Assembly (NCBI RefSeq): GCF_029784155.1
Contig: NC_073693.1
Location: 139,861,988 to 139,925,987 of the forward strand
Origin: Uranotaenia lowii
Taxonomy: Eukaryota; Arthropoda; Insecta; Diptera; Culicidae
Reading direction: 5' to 3'
DNA: 64,000 bases
The notes under the pieces were generated by a model, which ran no database searches, was not told the DNA's origin, and worked only from the letters and a program-made list of their open reading frames with translations. Positions 32,221-44,100 of the stretch are shown here, in pieces (the stretch's first letter is position 1; every line of letters begins with the position of its first letter). A program made the position numbers and the translations under genes.

Positions 32221-33823
32221 ATACACGGAATCGTCCATCTTGTGACAGGCAATCGTAATCATAGGCATGGTAGGCGAACAATTCGCTGTCAAAAAGCGCT
32301 CCGTCTCCACCCCCCACCAATGAGAAACTTTTGGTACTCCTTGCCTACTGTTGCTCAATATGCAACCACCCGTAGCTGTATAGGCACGCTGGTTATTACT
32401 TTACAAAAGCGTTGCCAGTAATGATATTTCACAACGTCGCTAGTTGGCAAGGTTGCCGATCACCAGCGCGAAAACTTCGGATTTCAACTTCAATGACAAT
32501 ATATGTATCGGACCACCGCAGGTTCGTCTTTCTATCGATTTTGCCAGTGCTAGTGGGAAAACTGGTCAAATACAAATTCTAATGATGATGAGATGGCGTT
32601 TGCCAGCGTTCGGAACATTTCTTATTTATTGGTCCCGCGTTGATTCTCCGGCGCATAGGGCCGTGAAATTTTTCTTGCCGAATATAAAAAAAATTCAACT
32701 AAGCATTTGCATTGAAAGGCAATCGAATTTGAGAAAATTATAAGCTATTAGCAGCATACGAGCATTTAGCAGAATATTTAACAATGCATGAAGTACGATA
32801 TATGCTGTTGCGTTCCATTGAATGAAAGACATATTGGGAATAAGCTGGTAATCAATCTAAAATTTTGTTTTAAGGAGTTCAATAACTTGGGATTAAAATA
32901 TAGGTAATGTATACATGAAAAAAAAATTACCTATTTAGTTTTCAAACTCTATTAATGTGCTCCTACATAAGCACTTATAATCAGTAGCACCTGACACATT
33001 CATGTGCATTGGGGTTTTCTTTAATTATATTTCGGTATAATTTTTTTGGAAGGGCGAATGCGCCAATTGAAGACAAAATGAATAATAAGCTGAAACATTA
33101 CGTTCGAAGACCAACATCACAATAAATTCTGTTTTACCAGAAGAATATTTTGAATTCTAGATAGCAAGACAAGATGTCAAACATTAAATGTAATTATTTT
33201 AGAATCAGCGATATTGGTACATTCGCCCTTTACTGAAATCGATACCGAATTGTTAAAATATGAACAAATATTTAAAGCAATGTTCTTCGAAATTAATTTA
33301 ATTCAATTAAATCGCTGAATTCTGTTCATTGAAAACAAACGAAAACATATTTAAATGTTAAAGATTATTGTTTGCTTTGTTGGCGATAAAAGAACCTAAG
33401 ATCCTCAAAAAGGTGAATAAAAGTTTATTAGGTATTTCAAAATTGATCCAAAAATTCAAGCAATTCCACAGGACTGGAAAGGTATGTATGCAAAAACGAA
33501 ACATGAGCGATAGTCTAATTTGTAACCTAAATATACAATAAATTATCCTAGGATGGGAACAACATTTTGGTTCATGGAAATGCTGAAACCACGGTCAAGA
33601 AAGTATAACTTATGCAGCACGGGAGACCAATTTAAACGGTGTCTGAAGAAGCGGCTAAATTATAGTCGTAGAGTTTATACTTACCATCTTTATTCTCATC
33701 CGGAAAACATAAAACCAGCAATTGGAGGATTTCATCTTGGGACCAATTGTTTTGGTAAGCTAGCATGATAGTGTCAAGTCTTTCGTGTTCCTGACATTAT
33801 GCGTGGAGGAATTATTTCCAAAA

Positions 33824-34330
33824 CTAGAGACTCTGGAATTCAAAAAGAATATTAAATTTGGAGTTCTTTAGACAAACTTGGTTGTGTGGAATTCCACGTT
33901 CGTAGTTAAACGGCTGTTGAGCGGCTACGTGGATATCGATCGCGTTCAGTTGCTCTCGTACGCCCTCGATATCGTGCAACGGATGACTGCAACATGCATT
34001 TGTACAGCAGTTGAGAAATGGGTGGACCACTGCTGATGCAACATTTCGGAGTTGGACAGGAAAATGCTGAAGGCCCAATGCAGCCGGATGTTCTCGTTCT
34101 AAGCCACCAGATGACAGTCTCGTTTTGAGGCGTTTCACAGCGATCCGTCCCGTTTTCGACTCTCCTCCAACATGAAGTTTCAGACCAAGGAAACGAGGTC
34201 CGGAAGCGCGCCAACAATGCCATTGCTCGACGGAATCAATCGACATGTATACAAACAAGTCTACTCGTGCTGACTTCACACCACATTCCATCGGCAAACC
34301 AGTCACTGCAATGCTCACAATTGATGCTAA
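33824..34330 (-). other. GC-rich, coding-like patch open in several frames
   Basis: A 164-codon minus-strand frame (34318-33824) and a 105-codon one overlap here, and the plus strand also gives a partly broken sensible stretch (SGYVDIDRVQLLSYALDIVQ). Base composition is far from the AT-rich surroundings, which suggests derived coding DNA. Strand and product cannot be decided by eye. A donor-like GTAAGT lies on the minus strand at about 33680, after a frame reading NNWSQDEILQLLVL. Confidence 0.3.
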
Positions 34331-36041
34331 ATTTCAATTTAAAAACTGTACCTACCAATTGATTTTCAGAATCCGCGCAACGAACATTATGTAAAATGCA
34401 TTCGCAAACACTAGCCACAATCGCTCGAAATTTTACAGTTCTGAAATTCTAAACCGGCCTGTAAAGAATGCTCTCACTTAAAAATAAATGCTTCGACCTG
34501 TAAAACTACAGTACATGTCCTGCTCCTTTTTGTTACAGGACATTTACTGTAATGTTCAATGATTCTATATTTACTTTTCAACCTATCAATAGAAAATTAC
34601 GTGATTTCGAAATTACAGGTTGTATTATTTTAAAGTTAACCATTTTCAATGACACGTAAGATTCAAAAATTTTTTCTGTGTAGCACGGTTGAAAAAAAAG
34701 AGACTTTGAGAAAAATAAAGCCTGAATAAATTTAAAGAATATATATATGATTCAACCTAAACAAAAAAAAAATATTTAAATTCGTTAAATGGGTAAATAA
34801 AAGGTTGAAAAGAATCACTCATATTAGAAGTTTTATCAAAACAAAAATTATAGCCAAGGCAATGGTGATAAATGAAAGTAAACATAAAAAAAAATAACAT
34901 AAAATATGAAAAATTAAAAAAAATAAAAAAAAACGACACAAAAACAGGCACATAAAGGTTTTATTAAAAAAAAAAGTTTTGATTGAAAAAAAAAAAATGA
35001 ATACGAATAAAATCAAAAACTAGTACTAGTGGTCATAAATTTAAGCAAAAGAAGGTTTGAAAGAAGATTTTTATAATTAGTCGAAAATTTAAGCAAACAA
35101 TTCAACAACAGAATTTAGACGAAAATAGCCAAAGACAAATGAATAAAATTATACTAATGAATGAAAATTATTCATGATGAAAATTTTTCATCATAAATCG
35201 AATAAAGCATTTAATAGTTGTATTTAACAAAAATTTAAACAAAAAAAAATTTCGAGTGAAAAATAAATAAAATAAGTTGAAATGCGAACAAATGAAAGAT
35301 GAACTAAACGGTTTTGAAACATTAGTTAAAAATGAAACCTGCATAAAAAATGGTTAACATTTGATTATATTGATTTAATAAAATTGAAAAAAAATTAAAT
35401 GATTTTTGTATTTTCGGTTTGGATATCGGTAACAAATCATAATAAAGTGAACATTAAGTAAACCTTAACCATAAGAAAAACCTTAAATTCAATAATATTA
35501 ATACCACATAATGTAAGTATAGTGAATATCTTGAGCATAAATGAAATTTGTCTTGTACTAAAATTATAAAGTTTAAAATAAATAAAAATTGTTTAACTCC
35601 CATGCGTCTCACTTTGTCTGTAAGAATGGTGTGGACGTTGTATTCATTTTTTTAAAAATTCATTATGAAGTTGTATCTCTCGTTCTAAGATAACTCCAAA
35701 AAAAATTATTATTGAGTTCAATGCTGTAGTAGACGCATTTCAAATAAACTTTCTAACTTTTCAGTAGCACTTGACGTTTAAAATTGTCTCAATTGGAAAT
35801 TTCACGCTCTTAAGAATCAACCAAATGGTGGACGATAGTATAATTTTAGATTTTTTGTACGGAATTTTAACTCCACAGGAAAATAATTATAGATAATTTT
35901 GTTGTGTCGCTAGTTAAATTATACTTTTTTTTTTTTAAATAAATAAATGCAAAAAAAAAGAACAATGAAAAAAACATAACAAAAGGAAACAAGCTACAAA
36001 ATCAAATGAAATGATCATGTAACATTAGAGGCGGGGGATAA

Positions 36042-36351
36042 TGTAGTGTATAGTATCGGTAGTGAGTTAATTATAATCGTTATGAAATGGACAATTTTAA
36101 TAATTAAAATATATGCATGTGATTCAGATTGAAACATTGTTTAATAACAATATCTCTGATAAGCGTGTAAAAACGGTAGAAAAAAGAGCGTTAGAGTTTG
36201 AGAGAGAAAAGGTAAACGTCAGAAAAACGATAAATCTCTCACGTAACGAAAATAGATCGGCAAACCCTTGATCTTCAGTTTATAGGAGATTCTTATTGAC
36301 GACGCACGCAAATCGCTTTGCTCTTCAATTTGAGCAAGTGCCGTCACGACA
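36042..36351. repeat. 3' long terminal repeat
   Basis: 310 bases matching 27400-27693 except for an extra 16 bases (GGTAAACGTCAG within the GAGAGAAAA section). Preceded by a polypurine tract and followed by the ATTAA target duplication. Confidence 0.92.
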
Positions 36352-36356
36352 ATTAA

Positions 36357-37045
36357 GTTTCAGCAAAAAGTGTACCTCGATTTCTAAATGCGGGTCTTAA
36401 AACTGGTTTAAACGCGTTAAACTAAAATATTCGTAAATTTTTGTGTTAAAAAATCTTTGGTGTTCAAAATTTAATACATGACTAAAATTAATGATCCTAC
36501 TTTCCTACCTGATTTAAAAATTTAATGTTTATGAATGGCACAGCTAAGTTAAAACAAACGAGGAAATGGAGTTAACCATTTGTCATAAATTATTCTGTAT
36601 GAAATAGTGCATATACATCTTTGCTGTAGAACAATCATTTTTTTAAATAATTCATCGTGTCACTGATTTTAAAAAAAATTTCGAATTTACTATTGGTTAT
36701 AGTATAAAGTCGGAACTTCCACAAAAACTATTCCTTTTTATCAACTAAAATGTATTATGAAAAAATGCAACACTTTCTTTTATAAATAATTTTTGAATGC
36801 ACGGATGAAAATTGATGAAATTTTCAGTGAAACAAAGCTTAGTAATGTTAAAGACATACACCGTCTTGACCGCTTAAAGGTTTAGGAGTTAGCAAGTTAT
36901 TAATAATGAATTAGAAGCAAAAACTTGTACTTTTAAACTGTCATATCTTGGATTGGTGCAAACCAAAAAATATTTCAAATCGGCATTATTTACTTCAATT
37001 ATCAAATATTTGATTGTGAAATTATGGAAAAATTAAATTATTCCT
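36357..37045. other. Non-coding interval
   Basis: AT-rich, no supported feature between the LTR element and the ITmD37E copy. Confidence 0.4.
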
Positions 37046-38135
37046 TAAAGTCTGTTTCACATAGAATCAGGTCGGATAAAATAGATCATTTTTCCGCAAA
37101 TAAATAACGTACAACAAAAGTAAAAATGTCAGTTTGCCCTAAACTATTGCCCAATATTTCTAGATGGGACGAAAATCCGGACAGTTTGGTGGATTGATAT
37201 TTTTTTCAACAAAATCGATCTTGTTCTCCTTATACGATTTAACGACATCCCGGCTGTAGTGGCAGCTTGCCAGGTCCGGCCAGAACTTCATCGGACCTTT
37301 TTGGAACCGAATGAGTGGTAAAACCCTATTCTGGAGACATTCTTCTTTGTAACCATTTCCGTTCATTGTGTCCCCAGTGATGAAAATCTTAGACTTCTTC
37401 CCACAACTACAGATCCCTTGCCAAATCATCAACTTACAAGCAAATTTATCTGCGAAAACAAACTTGAATCTACCCGCAACATTCCCTTTACGATTCGCAA
37501 GGTAAAATTTGTTACCGGGTATTTGTCCAAAATCCATTTTGACGTAAGTTTCGTCGTCCATCAAAATGCATCCGTTATATTTGGTCAACACATTCTCGTA
37601 AAACTTCCTTGCCCTGGTTTTGGCAACCAGGTTTTGTTTCAGCGTCCTGTATGGGCGTTTGCTTGCATGATACGACCGCAAGCCTTCTCGCAAACAAATT
37701 CGTCGAGCTGTACTGTGGTTCTTCTTGAACTTTTTCGCCAAATCACGCAAGTGGATTCCAGGATTATTGTGAACTGATCGAATTACCTTTGCTCGCAGCT
37801 TCCGGTCATACGTTCCACTTTTACGCCTGGTTTGTTTAGCTCGATCCACCGTAAGGGTCTCCCGGTAACGTTGCAGCACCGAATTTACAGTCCATTTTGG
37901 ATATTTGAGGAATTTCGCTATCGGTTTCTCTACGTGAGTCTGCAGAATTATCTCTCGCCTTTCGCGTTCCATCGTCGATAACTTTTGACTGACTGCTTCA
38001 ATCTTGAAGAAATTTTCACCACTAAGTAAACAAACCATCCGGATCAAAACACTTTCAAAAGATTCGCGATGTGACAACTAGAGGCGCTGCGGTAAATGAA
38101 AAGATGCGACCAGATTCTATGTGAAACAGACTTTA
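37046..38135 (-). mobile_element. ITmD37E-like transposon, near-complete copy
   Basis: Bounded by TA-AAGTCTGTTTCACATAGA and TCTATGTGAAACAGACTT-TA. The inverted repeat extends through GAATC(A/T)GGTCG, about 27 bases. At 1.09 kb it is shorter than an intact element because roughly 230 bases at the 3' end of the gene (about 75 codons) are missing, judged against the copy at 51.1-51.6 kb. The transposase frame lies on the minus strand. Confidence 0.9.
37160..37982 (-). pseudogene. ITmD37E-like transposase, truncated at the catalytic glutamate
   Basis: Cut-and-paste transposase of the mariner/IS630 superfamily. The ATG at 37980-37982 is preferred because the related copies also start with ME-ER/RR sequence; the frame is open further upstream. 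N-terminal helix-turn-helix pair: PIAKFLKYPKWTVNSVLQRY, linker RRKSGT, RKLRAKVIRSVHNNPG, LRDLAKKFKKNHSTARRI. Catalytic core: MDDETYVKMDFGQIPG (first Asp), FWPDLASCHYS (second Asp), then NCPDFRPI and a TAG exactly where the sister copy has the GAA for the catalytic Glu (37 residues after the second Asp). The remaining frame and about 75 C-terminal codons are lost. Otherwise the frame is uninterrupted, so inactivation is recent. Confidence 0.92.
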
Positions 38136-39535
38136 AACTCGAGAAAAATGAATTCAATAATTTGTTAAATTTGAATATAAATTGAAACATTTGAAGACTC
38201 TTTGAATGAGAACATCCCCATTTTTCAAGCAAAAGTCAAATTTTCAATGTTTTGGTATTGCTTAAATTCATTGAGATGCCTAAATTAGCAATTTAGTAGG
38301 GTTAGTTGCCTTACTATGGACCCTTTAAACGTTGGTTTTTAATTAATCATGTTTTCTTATAAATTGGCGGAATATTTTTCAGGAAATTTTTGTAATGTTC
38401 ATAATCTAATCAGCAAGTTTCAATAAGAATTTGCAATTATTGAAAGATTTGCTAAGACATTGATGATCGAAATTTCCATCTTTGAACCTACTGTTTCTAT
38501 TTTGTTATTGGACTGATACCTTTCATCGGACCTAGAACTGAAATTCCTATAAAACGTATGATTTTTCGAAAATAAATTAAAAAATTCATTAAAATTTTTA
38601 TCTTTAATCAAATATTATCATCAAAAATATCTTCAATCAAATATTATTAATAAAAATATTATCATAAAAAAGTATTACAGCATTTTAACGATCAAAAACA
38701 CTTAAATTTCTGTTATGAACATTTCAAACACTTTTACTCTTCGTTAGCTCTATCACAGCAGAATTATAGCTGAAAATTTTTGTGTTTACTTACTTGTAGT
38801 TTATTTGCGTAAAGTTGTCCAAAAGTGTTAGAAATGGTCAATATTGGTTCTGAATTGTGCCCCAATTAAAAATTCGCACCTTTGTTAATTTGTTGGTATC
38901 GAAACAAAGTTTTGGTGGTGTAAGGTCTGAAAATTGAACATCAAAGACAAAAGTCTTCTATTTTTGGACCCTTTACAAATTTTTCGATTGATTTTCATTT
39001 ATTTTGGGAAACATAGGCCGTATGCTTGATATTCTTCACAGTGAAAGTAATTTCTATTTGAACTTTGGCTTGGACAATTAAAAACGTGATTTTTCCTTGT
39101 TCACTCTGGTTTCTCAAAACCCTCCCCCCTCATTGAGCTGTCTGATTTACCACTGATTAGAAGATACATTTTTGAAAACGTTGAAAATTTTATTAGAAAG
39201 ACATTTTATGGCAAAAGGCGGAATGGTAGGATTCAGGAAGAATAAAAGTTCATTGGGTGCATAAGAGTTTCTTTATCCTATGCTAACAAAATGAATAATT
39301 TTCAATTTTTGGCATTTTAGGACTAAAGTAGCCTCTAGGTCCAAAGTAGGAGCTCTCACCCTACATTTTGAAAAATTACAAAAAAAAAAATTAAAATGAC
39401 TGATTTTTTTTTGTAATTTAAAATTTTTTAAAAAGCTGACTAAAAGCGAGAAAAATGTTCTAAATTATTAACTTGAGCGTCGCAATGGACTCAGGCAATA
39501 AAAAAAACTATGAAAATTCGACTTTTGTACGGAAA
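38136..39535. other. Non-coding interval
   Basis: AT-rich. Short repeats of ATTAT/AAATATT at 38600-38670. No gene seen. Confidence 0.4.
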
Positions 39536-39539
39536 ATGG

Positions 39540-40400
39540 AGATGTTCTCTTACAAAGCACAATGGGGAAAAAAGTGTATAAACCGCGAAGAAATTCAATA
39601 TATTCCCTCCTACAAAACAAATTTATGAAAAAGTAGTTTTCTTTGGTGAAAGTGTCCGGAAAATCGATTAGACGTTGTTTCAGATACTGCACGAGCTTAC
39701 GAATGGAGTTCGAAACGCTTCGGAAAATGGAATTATGGCTGCCCTCTATTCCCCAAGTTTTTTTCAATTATTTCATAAAAAGCATGTTCGGTTATGAAAA
39801 TTTTTAACAAAATCGGACGCATCGTATGTGCTTTTTTTACCCTCAATTTAATTGAAATTAATTGAAAAATATTGGGAAATTGGGGATAATGCAGCCATTG
39901 CTCCTGTTTTCAATGCGTTCGGTGGCTCAAATAGGCTTTGTTAGATTTCTCAGAAAAAATCAAACCAGATACGTCCTATTTGGTTCAAAATGTTCAAGTC
40001 CGTTCATGATTTTTTTCTGAAATAAATGAAAAATGTTGGGGAATTGAGGGTAACCACTGCCAAACCACATTTTCTGAAGCGTGCGGTGGGGTCAAACAGC
40101 CTCCATTGAATTTCTCAGAAAAAAAAGCACACAAGATAGGTCTATTTTTGATCAAAATTTTCAAGTCTAAATTAGTTTTTTTCTGGATTGTTTACAAAAA
40201 TGGGGGAATTATTTAGTTGTTAAAAAGGTACTTTAACTCCGTTCGTAAGCTCGTGCAGCATCTGAAACAACGTCCAATCGATTTTCCGGACATTTTCATG
40301 AATGGAAAGTACTTTTTCATAGATGTGTTTTGTGTAGGAGGGAAGAATAGAGTTTCTTCGCGATTTATATACTTTTATCCCATTGTGCAAAGGGGTTTAA
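39540..40400. repeat. Foldback element with internal degenerate tandem units
   Basis: The left arm (39555-39710) is the reverse complement of the right arm (40235-40393). Shared words include GTAAGCTCGTGCAG, CAATCGATTTTCCGGACA and AAAGTACTTTTTCATA. Between them, units of roughly 130-150 bases repeat imperfectly: CTTCGGAAAATGGA or a similar start, an A/T-rich middle, CATGTTCGG or GTCCGTTCATGA, then a CTCAGAAAAAA stretch. A partial second copy is at 49248-49838. Confidence 0.7.
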
Positions 40401-40424
40401 AATAAATGAATTTTAAATAAATGA

Positions 40425-41313
40425 ATGAACTGCACCCTTTGGCATCGGTTCATATCACCTTCTCTCGATTATTTACTATGTTCTGTACATGGTGCCACCA
40501 CAATGCCACGCGTCGTGTTCCAAACTCGAGAAATTGCTCAATTGCTTCTTTCCTACATTTTGAAAATGAGTGAAATGAATTTGTATTGGAAATTAACAAT
40601 CATTGGATTTTTTTGTTTCGAGTTTAAGATATAACCTTTCGTCCATAATTCCATAATCAAACAATTGATATTTGATTTAAGCAATGCCGTCACAAATTTT
40701 TTTTGTTAGTACCAATCCGAGATATGAAAGTTTTTGCCTACGCTATAACTAGGTAGCGAACTTCTGCAGATATGTACAAGTTTGCTCTCCGGGAGAAAAT
40801 GTGCTTATTTAAATTCATAAAAATGCATTCAAAACATCCCAAGCAATCAAAAGTCACATATTTACTTGAATGAAGGCATTGATAGTTACATATTGACTGA
40901 CAAAGAGAATCAACTGCCCAATTCCCTTTAGTAAACTTTATGTACTCATCAATGAACTTGAAAGTTGCAAAAGTGATTAAAATGTATGTTGTATGTAACT
41001 TGTTTTGCCCAATTCCCATGAGTGAACTATATGTACTCATTTATAAATTTGAAAGTTGCAAAAGTGATTTATACGTACGTTGTACGGAACTTAAGTCACA
41101 TAAAGGGGACAAAAGTGCTCAAAACGGGATTTGGTAAGTCACAAAAAATACATTGAGGTGCTTTCAAAATCTAATAAAATGTAGGAAAGAAGCAATTGAG
41201 CAATTTGTCGAGTTTGGAACACGACGCGTGGCATCGTGGCTGCACCATGTTTAGAACATAGTAAATAATCGAGAGAAGGTGATAGGAACCGGTGACAAGG
41301 GTGCAGTTGAGAT
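40425..41313. repeat. Inverted-repeat element with about 140-base arms
   Basis: 40425-40563 (GAACTGCACCC, TCACCTTCTCTCGATTATTT, GCCACGCGTCGTGTTCCAAA, GCTCAATTGCTTCTTTCCTA) is repeated inverted at 41175-41313. The loop has two direct copies of GAACTTGAAAGTTGCAAAAG-like wording (about 40954 and 41048) and TATGTACTCAT (40939 and 41030). Non-coding. Confidence 0.75.
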
Positions 41314-41906
41314 ACAGAGAGAGATTTTTGCTCATTTTACGATTTTTCGGGAGCTGAATTAAAAGGTTGCTGGAAGGTAAGTAGAAGGTCATTAGGACTT
41401 GTTTTGGAACTTGAAAGTATCAATAAGAATTTAAATTTTTAGATGCACAGAACGTACTTCATATCAATGATGGAGCTGAGTAAGCGCTTTTGTACCTGTT
41501 TTATGGGACTTTTGGTTGCTTGGGATGCTTCTTGTATGAATTCATGCACAAAAGTTTACTTATTTATTTTTTAAACGAAGAGTTGATCACCGTAAATTTT
41601 ATATTGTGAAATTATTTTATCGGCTATATCGGTGAAATTGATAATTTTTGAGAAAGAGTATTTAAGAATTGATAGATTATAGACGGATAGAAGATTAGAA
41701 TAAGATGAAAGATATTGAAATTGAGCGGAACGGTAATTTTAATTTGAAAACTTTTCATCACATTTCATCGATTTGTTCCTCACGGGCCTACTACCTTGAA
41801 GTGGTTGATACAGATAGAATTGTAGCAACCACCACACAATAGTAGGCCTAGCGTGGTTCGTCCCACAAGCGGAAACTTGCAGTACGAACGAACCAGTTTG
41901 TTTGCA

Positions 41907-41939
41907 GTTTATTTATTTATTTATTTATTTATTTATTTT
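41907..41939. repeat. ATTT microsatellite tail of the non-LTR element
   Basis: About eight ATTT units. On the minus strand it is the AAAT-type tail at the 3' end of the retrotransposon, which fixes the element's orientation. Confidence 0.8.
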
Positions 41940-44100
41940 CAGCCTTTAATCTTTTCTAATTTTAACAAAATATTCAAGAATACGCTAACTTAAATCTATT
42001 TTTGATTTGTTCTCTGGACATTTCTAGCTTTATCACATTAGCATGAGCGTTATAGGGTGGCTTCATTCTGTAAATAGGTTCATTCCGAGCGTAGTTCTGG
42101 ATACGGTTTGTTAGCTGAAACGGTCTTATGCTGCGCAAACCGCTACGTCCTTCGTTAGGTGAGATTTGTGACAACAAATACGGTGAAAAATATTTTCCAC
42201 TGTTTGGATCTTTAAAAAACAACACGGCGATTGATTTCCTACGATTTTCCAGTGCATCCAATCCTACCAGCATACATAAGGCTCGATATTCCGGCATTTC
42301 GTCATGCCAACCCAAGGTTCCTTAGGACTTATCTCAGAAATCGTTTTTGGACTCGTTCTATTCTGTTTTTATGTACATTGTAGTATAGCTGCCACACTAT
42401 ACTGGCGTATTCGATTGCAGTTCGGATAAGACCAGCATAAATCGAAACAATGGTGTAAGGGTTGTCCAGCTCGTGACGAATCCTGCTTACCACACCGTAC
42501 ATGGAGTTTGCTTTGGCAACGACTTGTTCAATATGTTTTGAAATACTGAGTTCCGCATCTAACTGAACGCCTAGGTCCTTCACCGACGATTTTCTAGCAA
42601 TGATACTGCTGTTTTCGAAACGATATTCATGCAAGATGTTATTCATCTTCCGAGAAAAGGTTATCGTGCTACATTTTGAGGCAATAATTTTAAATCCAAA
42701 CGCGCTGCAGCGCTCAGAAAACCTATATACCGCGTTTTGTAGAGTCAAGCAATCCTTGGGATTTCGAACTGGAAGGAACATTTTCAAATCATCTGCGTAT
42801 ATCAAAACATACACGTCACGCAACACTCCGGGGAACTCGTTCATAACAGTGATGAAAAGGAGGGGTCCCAAGTGACTCCCTTGTGGTACACCACTGTTAA
42901 CCGAGAATACGCTGGATCTCGCATTCCCAAGCTTCACGAATTGTACTCTTTCTGTTAGGTATGAACCAATCCACTGCAGGCAAGTACTGGTAATTCCATT
43001 TTTACATAGAACTGACAGGAGAGCATGAATGTCGATCACGTCAAAAGCCTTTGATATGTCGGTATATATGGTATCAACTTGTGATCCCTGCATCATCCAT
43101 TGAGTAGTGCGAGAAACGAATTCAGCCAAGTTCATCACTGTTGAACCCTTTTTCAAAAAGCCGTGCTGAAAATCTGACATTTTTCTTTCTAACCATGGGT
43201 ACATTTGATCGAAAATTATGCTTTCGAACAGTTTGGGAATCGCAGAGAGAATTGCTACCCCACGGTAGTTTTCAGCAGGCAGTTTAGAACCATTCTTATG
43301 AATCGGCAAAATATGTGAGATCTTCCATAGTTTTGGAAACCGACCTTCACGAATTGAAGCTGAGAATAGCAATTCCACCAGGACCACTTCCTTCGGACTC
43401 ATCGAGCAGTAAAATTTTTCGTTGAATGTCGGTGATCGATACTCTCAATTCAGGAATAATTTCGGTAGCGGCTTGGAATCGTAGTTCTGTATTTAAATCG
43501 TTAGCGCTGTAAATACAAAAGTCCATCCAAAGTATATGCCTTTTTATTGTTGAAAGAAATATGTTTTGGGATTAAATTCGTCTTACGTTTGGAGTTGACG
43601 TGCTTCCAAAAACGTTTCGGTTCTGTTTGAATATCTCCTTGAAGTTCGTTTAAATACGTGATACTTTGGGCTCTATGCAAAGTGTTGAAAGCAATCGGTA
43701 AGCTGTTTTGTCCGGTTGAGTTTTACTTCTACGATACTTATTATATTTCTTTTTCTTATCTTTATGAAGACGAATTGTTTCGGCCTTGAACCATTCCGGA
43801 TATTTGGTTCGATTCGGTTTCTATATGAATGTTCTACAGTGTTCTAGCAATATGCCGTAAACAACATAATAGAAAGACTAGACGTTAAAACCAATAGAAC
43901 TTTCAACGGAGCGTGAATTTCCAGCAACGTTATCGAAGACACCCTGACTGCTTAAAAATTCGAACATATTTTGAGCACGCGGTTTAGCGCTATCAACGCA
44001 AAAATCATCATTCGACAAAATAAAAGCCAAAATATTGTTATTTTCGACTTGACTACCAATTTGTGAGGAGACAATTTGGCTTTTTCTGATCACTGGAAAA
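41907..44100 (-). pseudogene. Second 5'-truncated non-LTR retrotransposon
   Basis: Minus strand. Frame 43402-42329 is an almost intact reverse transcriptase: FPKLWKISHILPIHKNGSK, NYRGVAILSAIPKLFE, DIYTD-type ISKAFDVIDIH (first Asp motif as YTDISKAFD), NSGVPQGSHLGPLLF, and VLIYADDLKMFLPV (YADD). The thumb and C-terminal domain continue, with further coding to about 41980 (EYRALCMLVGLDALENRRKS). Upstream, the 43.4-43.85 kb sequence reads as the linker in shifted frames (KPNRTKYPEWF, QTEPKRFWKHVN), and 43.88-44.1 kb may be the end of the endonuclease. The 3' end is an ATTT-repeat tail (41907-41939 on the plus strand). It lies downstream of the tetraspan exons on the same strand. Confidence 0.85.

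Larger units (their letters stand above)
28289..34682. mobile_element. 6.4 kb TA-flanked DNA element nested in the LTR element
   Basis: TA-CACAGCAAAAATTAATTTC on the left and TTTTTTCTGTG-TA on the right. Subterminal wording (CCTGTAACAAAAAGGAGCAG, then GACAT) is found at 28330 and, inverted, at about 34515-34560. A compact 279-base relative with the same ends sits at 53522-53800. The interior has a captured-looking exon pair near 31.5-31.8 kb and another coding-like patch near 33.8-34.4 kb, but no recognisable transposase. It may instead be a MITE whose middle was expanded by other insertions. Confidence 0.65.
27395..36356 (+). mobile_element. Non-coding LTR retrotransposon, host to a nested DNA element
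   Basis: Complete insertion: ATTAA target duplication (27395-27399 and 36352-36356), two LTRs with TG...CA ends, and a polypurine tract AGAGGCGGGGGATAA just before the 3' LTR. Directly after the 5' LTR comes ATGGCGTAGTAAAAACGC, where a primer-binding site should be; I cannot assign its tRNA. The interior has no gag or pol frame. Once the 6.4 kb nested element is removed, about 1.95 kb of A-rich sequence remains, with GGCAGTGAAAAAAATGAAGC repeated on the left. It is therefore a large non-autonomous element. Near-identical LTRs suggest recent insertion. The superfamily cannot be told without pol. Confidence 0.88.

Noticed and set aside
34757..35016. Phe/Leu-rich ORFs resembling membrane proteins
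   Set aside because: Derived from poly(A)-rich LTR-element interior read in antisense; apparent membrane segments are an artefact of AAA/TTT codons.
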